DNA of 64,000 nucleotides from assembly GCA_964035575.1 (NCBI GenBank), contig OZ037841.1, positions 124,001 to 188,000 of the forward strand. The letters are read 5' to 3'. The translations under genes were made by a program, and so were the position numbers. The notes below the pieces were generated by a model. That model worked only from the letters and a program-made list of their open reading frames with translations. It searched no databases and had not been told where the DNA came from. Shown piece after piece: positions 54,474-62,613 of the stretch (its first letter is position 1; each line of letters starts with the position of its first letter). Source of the stretch: Rhynchopus sp. YZ270_cl-10 (taxonomy: Eukaryota > Euglenozoa > Diplonemea > Diplonemida > Diplonemidae).

Positions 54474-54614
54474 GCACAGCACCGCCGCTGTCAAAAATTT
54501 CACTGTGCAAGCCAGCCGAAGCTAGTGCCACCAGTATCCCCTGCGCAGTGCAATGCAAGGGCCACTGGTGTGTCGACGCCCTTGTTGATCAGGTCAGACA
54601 CCAGTAAGGTATGT
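54474..54614 (-). ncRNA. U1 spliceosomal snRNA
   Basis: About 141 nt. Stem-loop I has arms CTGGTGT/ACACCAG and a GATCAACAAGG loop like the U1-70K site. Stem-loop II presents ATTGCACT, the U1A loop. Stem-loop III precedes an Sm site (AATTTTTG), and the 3' hairpin is ACAGC/GCTGT. The 5' end reads ACATACC, not the usual ATACTTACCTG, and so pairs with GGTATGT donors. U1 recognises 5' splice sites; the donor of the nearby intron at 61886 is GTATGT after AAG. The exact 5' end is estimated to within two bases. Confidence 0.88.
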
Positions 54615-54691
54615 AACCTCTAGCTGAGTTTAACAACATGCAAAACTCCAACACCAGCAGGGAAGCATAGTGGTTGTCAAGACTTAAAAAC

Positions 54692-54803
54692 AGATGAGAC
54701 ACAAAGGCCCCTTCAAAAATTATGCTTTCACTTAGTGGCTCTTACCCACGGTCATCTTTAGTAAAAGGCGAAAGATGAGTTCGATATGGGCAAGAACCGT
54801 GAT
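54692..54803 (-). ncRNA. U5 spliceosomal snRNA
   Basis: The invariant loop GCCTTTTACT lies in a stem ATCTTTC/AAAGAT, extended by a perfect 12-bp lower stem, GGTTCTTGCCCA with TGGGTAAGAGCC. The Sm site is ATAATTTTTG. U5 holds the two exons during both splicing steps. Both ends are estimated; a stable 3' hairpin is less clear than in other U5 RNAs. Confidence 0.88.
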
Positions 54804-55317
54804 ATGGCTCTGTTTTGTTCTATTGCTGTATGCACTTTGCTACACGTGGAAGCGTGTTGATAGCGAGGATAGTGAGGTAACTATCGATCAAGATGTCCTT
54901 GAAGGTGAAAAAAGTCATGTGAAGCCTTTTTTAGGGTTTTTCTTAAAAACAAGCTGTAAGTGGAAGGGCTGTGCCTGGTACTCTTCCCTGCGCCATACAG
55001 GGGAGAGACAAAACAATACAAGAAGTATGTGACAATCATCGCAAGTGCTCATGCTGCACATGCCCAACCTATGTCATCATCCAGCTTTGGTCTTGTGCCG
55101 AAGAAAACAATCTTCAACACGAATGCACTCAAAAACAGATCCTGTGTAGAGTACAGTCTTGCCCTTGTTTGTTCCACCTATCGGCTGCACAGATGTCTAT
55201 AGGGAGGCACATTGGCGGTGGTAGTTTTGGTGTGTTAACTTTACGTGGTGTCTATATGTTACCACCCCAACACACTTCCCTGTGGACATAGCTTTGTGAC
55301 ACGACTGGGAGAAAAGG

Positions 55318-55463
55318 AGGTATTCTTGCGCTCGGGATAATTCCATAAGCAATGACCAAATAGGGACGCTGTGGAGAGATTGCTGGTTGAAAACTACCCA
55401 ATTCCCGCCATGGGCCGCTTCGGCGTTGCCACATTGGCAATTTGTGTAGCTGCTTCGGCGGCC
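55318..55463 (+). ncRNA. U4 spliceosomal snRNA
   Basis: About 146 nt on the opposite strand to U1 and U5. TTCTTGCGC can pair with GCGCAAGGA of the local U6 (stem II) and GCTGGT with ATTAGC (stem I). Between them is a kink-turn stem-loop (AATGACC, loop AAATA, GGGACG), the 15.5K binding site. Then come TTGAAAACT and CCCAATTCCCGCC as in other U4 RNAs, CATTGGCAATTTGTG with the Sm site, and a terminal GCTGC-TTCG-GCGGC hairpin. The 5' end is set by analogy with other U4 RNAs. Confidence 0.88.
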
Positions 55464-55616
55464 TTGTTTTTACTAATAAGATTGATCATCACCTTCACTT
55501 ACTTCCCTGTGACATGGGTGTGTAATCTGCTTGCCTTGTTGTTTCCTAGTAATATTGATCATAATCATGCTTCCCTGTACATGGGTGTCGAATTCGGTAT
55601 GGACTAAAAAGAAGTC

Positions 55617-55803
55617 ATACCTTCTCGGCCTTTTGGCTAAGATCAAGTGTATTATCTGTTCTTATCAGCTTAATATCTGATACAGTGCCTTGTGCACTGA
55701 TGATATTAACGCAATTTCTCATTGGGGTGACGGGTCGCCAGGGCAACCTGGTCCGTTCACACATGTTGCCCTGGAGCTGCACAACATCCAGGAGTGGCAT
55801 ACC
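55617..55803 (+). ncRNA. U2 spliceosomal snRNA
   Basis: About 187 nt, similar to the usual U2 length. The 5' third matches the universal U2 core: CTTCTCGGCCTTTTGGCTAA, ATCAAGTGTATTATCTG, then TTCTTATCAGCTTAATATCT. The branch-site recognition segment reads GTATTA instead of the common GTAGTA. A 3' hairpin (CCTGG/CCAGG) precedes a T-run. It lies 153 bp downstream of U4 in the same orientation. U2 pairs with the branch point in cis- and trans-splicing. Confidence 0.95.
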
Positions 55804-56416
55804 CTCTTTTTTAACAAAACAAAAACAAACATACCATACATACCATACATACACAGTGGTTACCACTGTGATGTGGGTTATTAAAAACAGAGGTCGGAGC
55901 GAGCCTCTCAATGTCAGAGGCTTCAAAGCATTTCACGAGAAAACTCGCCCCTGTCCTTCTTCATCACTATCACTTGACCGAACACTCCCTGCAAGGAAGC
56001 CTGTAAAAGGCGATGCTTAGGCAACAACACAGACACAGGGGGGGTGCTGGGTGGGAAAATATAAAAAAGGGTGCTTGCGTTGTGTGCTGGATCGGGACCA
56101 CCAGTAAACTGGCAGCCCCACATCCAGTTCTAATATTTGAAGTGTGAAATAGAACGCAGTCAGAATTAGTGTTACACGCTAATGTAAGAATAATCATCAT
56201 GGGTAATATTCTGTACGAACGTACGGGATTTACATCATATGAAAGTAGTTCCGCCTTGGGCCATATCAGGCCCAACAGCAGGACCGCATCATAAAAATTG
56301 TAAAGAATTTTCTTAAATAGAAAGGTCTTTTCAAGTTTTAGCTGTTGCTGAACGAGTTGTTTGGTTTCGAAGTAGCACACTAACTTAGCACCCAAACATA
56401 GGGAGAGTATGGGAAA
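55804..56416. other. Spacer after U2
   Basis: AT-balanced spacer without a recognisable gene. A GCCTTTTAC word on the minus strand near 56010 resembles the U5 loop, but lacks the stem and Sm site. Confidence 0.5.
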
Positions 56417-56453
56417 ACAAGACAGGGTTGTCTTGTTGGAGGTGGGTCAGGGT
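56417..56453. promoter_or_regulatory. 37-bp shared motif, copy 2
   Basis: Identical to copy 1 over its length. It lies 56 bases beyond the 3' end of SL gene 1. Confidence 0.6.
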
Positions 56454-56508
56454 GACACACACTTTGTACATGCATCATATGTGTGAATGTTTTTTCTCAT
56501 GGTGACGT

Positions 56509-56627
56509 AAAAAAGGCCAGTCTCTTTCGAGGCTGGCCATGTTTGACAAAGTTGTGTGAGAAGAATATAATCTTCATGCTTCCATACCAATGAAGTACAG
56601 AAACTGTAGCTTTAGAAATCGTTGGTT
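56509..56627 (-). ncRNA. Spliced-leader RNA gene 1
   Basis: The 40-nt exon (56588-56627) starts AACCAACGATTTCTAAAGCT and ends CATTG. It is followed by donor GTATGG, an Sm-like site AACTTTGT, and a GGCCAGCCTC...GAGACTGGCC hairpin running into TTTTTT (terminator). In euglenozoans this exon is trans-spliced onto the 5' end of nuclear mRNAs and supplies the cap. The CAGTTTCTGTACT core is as in kinetoplastid leaders. The 5' base is set by that alignment. Confidence 0.95.
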
Positions 56628-57122
56628 GCCCTTTTTCTTAACATTGCTCTAAGCACCAACATGTACTGGTAAACATGCCACTTGTGGTGAATAATGTGGG
56701 TAGGAATGGTCTGGGCAACGTGGTGGGGTGTATCAACAACACATGTGTATGGTGATGTGGAAACAATGTTCACATGGAAAAATGTAAAAAAGAAACGCTT
56801 CTCCAGTTCAAGCCATTGAGTTGGAAACACCCTCACTCTGCTCTGTGCTGCGATCCTTGAACTGTCCACTGCAGGAGTTATGAGCTGCTCTGTGAGACCA
56901 GCCTGGCCCGGTTCACCCCATTTCACTCTGATTGTTGCCCTGGTTTACACCAAGGCCGCAAACAGGACAGTAGACTAACACGGACAACACATCAACACAG
57001 AAGTTGAAGGTGCCTTTGGTCCACCTCAAAGAGTGCCCAGTTCTGGAGAAGCTTGCCCCCCCAGAAGCTAGGGGTTTCAGGATGCAGCCAACACATCCCG
57101 GCTCAATAGATATTGTCGGAAT

Positions 57123-57157
57123 ACAAGACAGGGTTGTCTAGTTGGAGGTGGGTCAGG
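57123..57157. promoter_or_regulatory. 37-bp shared motif, copy 3 (slightly divergent)
   Basis: Same motif with CTAG for CTTG in the right arm and a shortened end. It lies 89 bases beyond the 3' end of SL gene 2. Confidence 0.55.
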
Positions 57158-57245
57158 TCAAAAACGTGGTTTTGAAGATCCTCACTTCTTGTGTGTGTTT
57201 TTTTTTGCTTTGCACAAAGACACACAAAGACAATCATGCTAACGT

Positions 57246-57363
57246 AAAAAAGGCCAGTCTCTTTCGAAACCGGCCATGTTTTGACAAAGTTGTGTGAGAA
57301 GAGTAATCTTCATGCTTCCATACCAATGAAGTACAGAAACTGTAGCTTTAGAAATCGTTGGTT
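57246..57363 (-). ncRNA. Spliced-leader RNA gene 2
   Basis: Exon (57324-57363) identical to gene 1. The terminal hairpin has GGCCGGTTTC on its left arm, giving one wobble pair. 736 bp separate its 5' end from that of gene 1, the widest spacing in the array. Confidence 0.95.
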
Positions 57364-57582
57364 GCTCTTTTTCTCTACACAGCTTTCGACATGTATATGC
57401 TCAGGGAAGCATGCCAGTAGCATAAACCATATGGTCGTTTTTTGAAACCAATATTTCAATGGGTTACTGCAGCCTGCCACTTGCCACCTGTGGGTGATGG
57501 GTATGTCTGCACATATGTGTTGGTCTGGGAAGCATGAAGAAGACACCAGTGTAAAAAATACGTGTGATCCGGGGGACAAAAA

Positions 57583-57687
57583 AAAAGTTGATACTTTCTC
57601 GATTAATGCGTGTCATCCTTGCGCAGGGACCATGCTAATCTTCTCTGTATCGATCCAATTTTAACGGATGTCCCATTTCTGGGGTCC
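57583..57687 (-). ncRNA. U6 spliceosomal snRNA
   Basis: About 105 nt. It contains the invariant ATACAGAGAAGATTAGCATG (ACAGAGA box and U4-pairing segment), then CCCTGCGCAAGGATGACACG and a T-run terminator. The 5' hairpin is GGACCCCAGAAATGGGAC. It lies between SL genes 2 and 3 in the same orientation. U6 is normally made by polymerase III; TATATA stands directly upstream of the estimated 5' end, closer than a usual TATA box. Confidence 0.96.
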
Positions 57688-57710
57688 AGTATATATGCAC
57701 AAGGTGGTTG

Positions 57711-57747
57711 ACAAGACAGGGGCCCCTTGTTGGAGTTGGGTCAGGGT
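57711..57747. promoter_or_regulatory. 37-bp shared motif, copy 4 (divergent)
   Basis: ACAAGACAGGGGCCCCTTGT followed by TGGAGTTGGGTCAGGGT. The loop has changed but the sequence is still an inverted repeat. It lies 78 bases beyond the 3' end of SL gene 3 and just upstream of U6. Confidence 0.5.
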
Positions 57748-57824
57748 CTGAATGTGGTTCTAAACTTCTGCTGTTGTTGTGTGGGTTTTTTTGCTTCTTG
57801 TGCACAAGACGATCGTGTTAACGT

Positions 57825-57943
57825 AAAAAAGGCCAGTCTCTTTCGAAACTGGCCACGTTTTGACAAAGTGTGTGTGTGAAGAATAATCTTCATGCTTCCA
57901 TACCAATGAAGTACAGAAACTGTAGCTTTAGAAATCGTTGGTT
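57825..57943 (-). ncRNA. Spliced-leader RNA gene 3
   Basis: Exon (57904-57943) identical to gene 1. The Sm-like site reads CACTTTGT here, with extra GT repeats before it, so this copy may assemble less well. Confidence 0.93.
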
Positions 57944-58030
57944 GCCCTTTTTCTCTACAATGTTCTAAGTGCCAACATGTTCTGGGAATCATGCCATATG
58001 TATCATTATTATGGTGGGTTTTTTTTCTAA

Positions 58031-58190
58031 CATAGCCGTAGAGTGGCTTATAAACATACCTAAGGATGCCCAATGTGCTCGAAAGTCCAAAAATCTTGGG
58101 AATACGGGATATTTGGGCTCATTTGAGTCAATTGCGTGGTCGTACAATTTATTCTGAGCATTACACATATCCTAATCACCAAAATATTCG
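58031..58190. repeat. SL-spacer module, first copy
   Basis: About 160 bp (CATAGCCGTA ... ATCCTAATCACC) that recurs at 59520-59680 with about 80% similarity by eye. Contains the word TTTGAGTCAATTGCG. Confidence 0.7.
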
Positions 58191-58244
58191 AAGAACATGG
58201 GAATCATGTGTGTTTTTTGGGTTTGCACAAGGTGATGTTAACGT

Positions 58245-58362
58245 AAAAAAGGCCAGTCTCTTTCGAAACTGGCCATGTTTTGACAAAGTTGTGTGAAGAA
58301 TATAATCTTCATGCTTCCATACCAATGAAGTACAGAAACTGTAGCTTTAGAAATCGTTGGTT
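58245..58362 (-). ncRNA. Spliced-leader RNA gene 4
   Basis: Exon (58323-58362) identical to gene 1; intact AACTTTGT site and hairpin with a TTTTTT end. From here on the genes are about 435 bp apart. Confidence 0.95.
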
Positions 58363-58680
58363 GCCCTTTTTCTCTACAATGTTCTAGGTACCCACTTGTT
58401 CTGGGAAGCCTTCTGCCAATGTCTATAATACGGTTGCTTTTTCGTACCTGACATCTTGGTCACTGTGAAGGTTCTACATAAAAAATATCCTTAAGTGTGA
58501 TCCTACAGAAGGATATTCGACAGAGTCAACAGTGGCTTCTGAAGGGGAACAAGTGTCACAAATATGGTTTTGCAGGCGATATAAAAATGGGGTGCAGTAA
58601 GCACTTGTGCATTAGGTCAGGTGTGAATTGGGTGTGTTTTTGGGTTTGCTTCTTGTGCACAAAGACAATCGTGCTAACGT

Positions 58681-58797
58681 AAAAAAGGCCAGTCTCTTTC
58701 GAGGCTGGCCATGTTTGACAAAGTTGTGTGTGAAGAATAATCTTCATGCTTCCATACCAATGAAGTACAGAAACTGTAGCTTTAGAAATCGTTGGTT
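58681..58797 (-). ncRNA. Spliced-leader RNA gene 5
   Basis: Exon (58758-58797) identical to gene 1. The hairpin is the GGCCAGCCTC variant shared with gene 1 only, so parts of the array have been exchanged or duplicated unequally. Confidence 0.95.
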
Positions 58798-58860
58798 GCC
58801 TTTTTTCTCTACAATGTTCTAAGCTCCAACGTGAACTGGGAAGCCTTCTTCCAGTGTCCT
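58798..58860 (-). promoter_or_regulatory. Conserved SL upstream region (example at gene 5)
   Basis: Directly upstream of all six SL genes lies a purine-rich GAGAAAAA(A)GGC. About 25-40 bases further is a weaker shared block with TTCCCAG and AACAT/AACGT words followed by CTTAGAAC. Spacing and position fit a small-RNA promoter. Function is inferred from conservation against a divergent spacer. Confidence 0.55.
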
Positions 58861-59115
58861 AAATATGGTCGCTTTTTCGTACCTAACCTATTGGTCACTG
58901 GGAAGGGTCTGCACAGAATATGCTTAGGTGATAGGCTTACACAAGTATATTCATAAGAGTCAACAGTGGTTTCTGAAGGGGTATATGTGGTACCAGTGCC
59001 ACAAATGGTTGCACACATGGTTTTGCAGGCGATATACAAATGGGTTGCAGCAAGCACTTGTGTGTGATGGGAATCATGTGTGTTTTTTGGGGTTTGCAGA
59101 AGGTGATGCTAACGT

Positions 59116-59233
59116 AAAAAAGGCCAGTCTCTTTCGAAACTAGCCATGTTTTGACAAAGTTGTGTGAGAAGAATAATCTTCATGCTTCCATACCAATGAA
59201 GTACAGAAACTGTAGCTTTAGAAATCGTTGGTT
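59116..59233 (-). ncRNA. Spliced-leader RNA gene 6
   Basis: Exon (59194-59233) identical to gene 1. The left hairpin arm is GGCTAGTTTC, with one base change that turns a pair into a wobble. Last recognisable SL gene of the array. Confidence 0.94.
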
Positions 59234-60439
59234 GCCTTTTTTCTCTCTCAACGTTCTGAGTACAGACGTGTCCTGGGAAGCATGCCAGTAGTGTAAAAAA
59301 TATGATGGTTTTTTTGTACCTAACATCTTGTACACTGAGAAGGTTCTGCACAAGTGGAAGCCTATATAAGGATATTCATAAGAGTCAAAAGGGGCTTCTG
59401 AAGGGGTATATGGGTAGTATGAGCTCATATGAATCCATTAAAAGCGTCTATGGCATGATCTAAGCATCACATAATTTCTGAAATCAATACCAACCACAAT
59501 TTATGGCTATTTTTCCAGCAATAGCCGTATCATGGCTTATAACCATACCTAAGGATGTCCAATATGCTGGAAAAGTTAATAATCTTGGGTAAATAGGGTT
59601 TTTGGGCACATTTGAGTCAATTGCGGGGTCTTACGATTTAATCTGAGCATCACACATATCCTAATCACCTATTTTATCGAAAAACACATACAAAATGACC
59701 TACATAGCCGTAAAATGACCCAAATGTGCATATTCGGGTTGAAATTTCATTTTTTCGGAAAGTATTTTTTTCTCAACAATTACATGGGTGAGTTCCGAGT
59801 ACATTATGGGGTCGTAAGTTTTTATTCGAGCATCACACATTATGTAGAATAATTTATGCCATACAATGTTACCAAAAAAAGTCGATTTTTGGTCACTTTT
59901 TCAAAAATATGAAAATTCGATTTTTGGGTACTAGATAGGTCTTTCCGGTGCAAAAACGACCGTTAAATGGATTCTCCGGGGTCCTAAGGCCCCAAAAATC
60001 ACTTTTGGACACACGGGCAATATCCCAGTATACCCTAGGAAATTGGTGGGAACCCAAAAATTGGCCTCAAAATCCGACCAAAACCAAGGTTTCTGTAGAG
60101 GTACATGTGAACCTCATGTGTGTTCTGGAGACCCATTTTGTTTTTACAAGTGAATCTAAATAGCCAAAAATTTAAAACTCTTGTAGCGCATTCGGAATAG
60201 AGGGGGTATTCGCGAAAACCTGTGCGAAACATTTATCAATTCAGGTCTGACCCACATGGTCATGACCCCATATTTTGGGTGCGGAAAACACCCTGTCTGT
60301 TGACCTACCGGCTTGTATGCCTGTATACCTGGTTGGGTCAACTTTTTGAAAATTTCCTGGGCCATATACCCTATTTGGGCCCCCTGAATCCATTGCGACA
60401 TCGTTTTTTCACATCCGAGTGAAAACTAATATATAGGCA
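59234..60439. other. AT-rich spacer with decayed SL-spacer modules
   Basis: Contains the second copy of the 160-bp module (59520-59680) and a more divergent third echo near 59790-59850. No SL exon is present in this part. No gene recognised between 59700 and 60440. Confidence 0.6.
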
Positions 60440-60638
60440 AACCCGCATTCCGCAAACCCGCAAACCCGTAAACCCGCAAACCCGCAAACCCGCAAACCCG
60501 CAAACCCGCAAACCCGCAAACCCGCAAACCCGCAAACCCGCAAACCCGCAAACCCGCAAACCCGCAAACCCGCAAACCCGCAAACCCGCAAACCCGCAAA
60601 CCCGCAAACCCGCAAACCCGCAAACCCGCAAACCCGCA
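60440..60638. repeat. AAACCCGC array 1
   Basis: About 24 units of an 8-bp repeat with a few variants (TTCCGC, CCCGTA) at the left end. The minus strand is (GCGGGTTT)n with a GGG run in every unit, so it could form G-quadruplexes. Confidence 0.95.
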
Positions 60639-60817
60639 CTAGAAGAAAGCTCGCTAAAATGTAGGAGGCTGGTGTGGTTGTGAACAGAATTTTTTTTTTA
60701 TTGTATGAAGGTTTTGCATTTTTACAAATGTGAAAGCCGAAAAAATTGAATAGAAAAATGAATTGAACTTGGCTCACCCCTCATTTCTCTTTTCATAGGA
60801 TTTGTGTACTCACACAC
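60639..60817 (+). repeat. Border unit between AAACCCGC arrays, copy 1
   Basis: Starts CACTAGAAGAAAGCTCGC and ends CCTCATTTCTCTTTTCATAG plus a short tail. It is nearly identical to 61307-61485, which lies upstream of the 61517 gene. The TTTTCATAG end resembles a splice acceptor, so array plus border was duplicated together with a gene-proximal segment. Confidence 0.85.
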
Positions 60818-61306
60818 AAACCCGCAAACCCGCAAACCCGCAAACCCGCAAACCCGCAAACCCGCAAACCCGCAAACCCGCAAACCCGCAAACCCGCAAA
60901 CCCGCAAACCCGCAAACCCGCAAACCCGCAAACCCGCAAACCCGCAAACCCGCAAACCCGCAAACCCGCAAACCCGCAAACCCGCAAACCCGCAAACCCG
61001 CAAACCCGCAAACCCGCAAACCCGCAAACCCGCAAACCCGCAAACCCGCAAACCCGCAAACCCGCAAACCCGCAAACCCGCAAACCCGCAAACCCGCAAA
61101 CCCGCAAACCCGCAAACCCGCAAACCCGCAAACCCGCAAACCCGCAAACCCGCAAACCCGCAAACCCGCAAACCCGCAAACCCGCAAACCCGCAAACCCG
61201 CAAACCCGCAAACCCGCAAACCCGCAAACCCGTAAACCCGCAAACCCGCAAACCCGCAAACCCGCAAACCCGCAAACCCGCAAACCCGCAAACCCGCAAA
61301 CCCGCA
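60818..61306. repeat. AAACCCGC array 2
   Basis: About 61 nearly perfect units, with a single CCCGTA variant near 61231. All six reading frames are open or nearly so because the repeat lacks stops; none is taken as a gene. Confidence 0.95.
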
Positions 61307-61516
61307 CAAGAAGAAAGCTCGCTAAAATGTAGGAGGCTGGTGTGGTTGTGAACAGAACTTATTTTTTATTGTCTGAAGGTTTTGCATTTTTACAAATGTG
61401 AATGCCGAAAAAATTGAATAGAAAAATGAATTAAACTTGGCTCACCCCTCATTTCTCTTTTCATAGCACTTTTGTACTCACACACCAAAAACAGGTGAAC
61501 TATTTCTCAAAAAACT
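61307..61516 (+). promoter_or_regulatory. Border unit copy 2 and 5' flank of the 61517 gene
   Basis: Second copy of the border unit. Two possible SL acceptor sites are seen: TTTTCATAG near 61465 and CACCAAAAACAG near 61494. The start codon follows at 61517. Confidence 0.55.
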
Positions 61517-62081
61517 ATGAACACCATGAAGATTAAGCGGAAGCCAGTGCCCTTTGTGCAGAAGAAAGATGCACCAAGCATGTTGGCGGTGTTCAATGTG
61601 CAGGATCAAGCTCCTCATGAGAATGAGGAATTGCCACCAATTCCAGTGTGCTCCCAGAAGAAGGAGACAGTACTAACGAAGGTACAGGAGCAAGGCGTTA
61701 AAACAGAGGAGCAAACTCAGAAGGACTCTGTGCTTCCGTCAGAACAGGCCGCAGCATTGGAAATTCCTGTTTCTGCAGAAAGCTTTTCCTCAGTGACTGA
61801 AGAGCTGAAAGAGGTGAAACAGACTGTCTCAGATCTCAAGAAACAGCTGAACGAAGTGTTCCTTCTGTGTCAGGACATGAAAAAGGTATGTATCAACTTT
61901 TCAAGTATCACTTTCAACAACTCAAACTCAACAGGAGCTAGACAGAAAGAGAAAGCGCGAAGCAGCAGAAGACGAAAAAATAGCAAAGACGTGTTATGCT
62001 CACGAATGCTCTAGTACTTGGAGGGGAAGGGAATTTCAACACAAAGGTGCTCTTTTCCAGCACAATAAAGCACATCATTAG
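61517..62081 (+). CDS. Coiled-coil/C2H2-finger protein, two exons (intron 61886-61934)
   Basis: Exon 1 is 61517-61885, exon 2 is 61935-62081. The 49-nt intron starts GTATGT and ends CAACAG. Without splicing the frame ends at 62014 with a low-complexity Ser/Arg tail. With splicing it gives 171 residues that end in a proper C2H2 finger: C-x4-C, then F-x5-L-x2-H and a final His pair. Exon 1 has a basic start (MNTMKIKRK) and a heptad-like helix (about 92-122, VTEELKEVKQTVSDLKKQL). Exon 2 begins with a basic RKRKRE stretch, a likely nuclear signal. That the spliced form completes a finger is the main reason to accept the intron. Family not recognised; probably a nuclear DNA- or RNA-binding protein. 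Confidence 0.65.
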
Positions 62082-62613
62082 AGAATAATTTTTTTTTTTT
62101 CGTTTGGGGGTATTTCTTATCGCAGAGAATGTGCAAATTACTTCTTCCTGCGCAAAAATATGGGTTCCCCTTTTTTTAATGCACATGCAGATTGGTTTTA
62201 ATTTTTGTCAAAATTTTCAAGATCATTTTTTAATTATTTTTTTTTGAAAACTTAGTTGTGAGACTTTTTTATTTTCCTTCTTGAAAACTCAAAACTTTCT
62301 CCCACCCACCATTTTATATTTTCTACAATACAATTTCTAGCAATTTATCACAACTATTCAAAACTAACATAACAGTGGTCTGGGTACTTTACTTTTTGCA
62401 AAAAAAAAAATGAAAAGACAACGAAAGCGAGGAAAGATCTGATGATGGGCACACTAATAAGAAGGCTAATACAAAGACAACATAAGCTGAAGAGGGAAAC
62501 ACTTCCCCAAAACGAAAGAGAGTTTAATGAGAATTAATATTTCTATTCACATTGTTTCCCAGATTCCTTCTTTCTTCACATACATTAGCATAGGAACACA
62601 TGGCATAAATAAT
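62082..62613. other. AT-rich spacer with a relic of the next gene's start
   Basis: 62410-62490 (ATGAAAAGACAACGAAAGCG ...) is similar to the first 70 bases of the gene at 62614 but with stops, so it looks like a decayed partial duplication. A possible SL acceptor, TTCTTCACATACATTAG, ends at 62588. Confidence 0.6.

Noticed and set aside
55985-56030. Second U5 from a GCCTTTTAC word on the minus strand
   Set aside because: Only a 4-bp stem surrounds it and no Sm site follows; the gene at 54692-54803 has both.
56509-59233. LINE A or B as SL-specific elements like CRE1/SLACS/CZAR
   Set aside because: Those kinetoplastid elements insert into SL genes. None of the six SL genes here is interrupted, and A2 and A3 have unrelated target sites.
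60440-61306. AAACCCGC arrays as a chromosome end
   Set aside because: Unique sequence and genes lie on both sides, and the unit is 8 bp rather than the TTAGGG expected in euglenozoans. Telomere-like composition only.
60802-61332. Repetitive frames in AAACCCGC arrays
   Set aside because: The repeat has no stop in any frame, so the frames carry no information.
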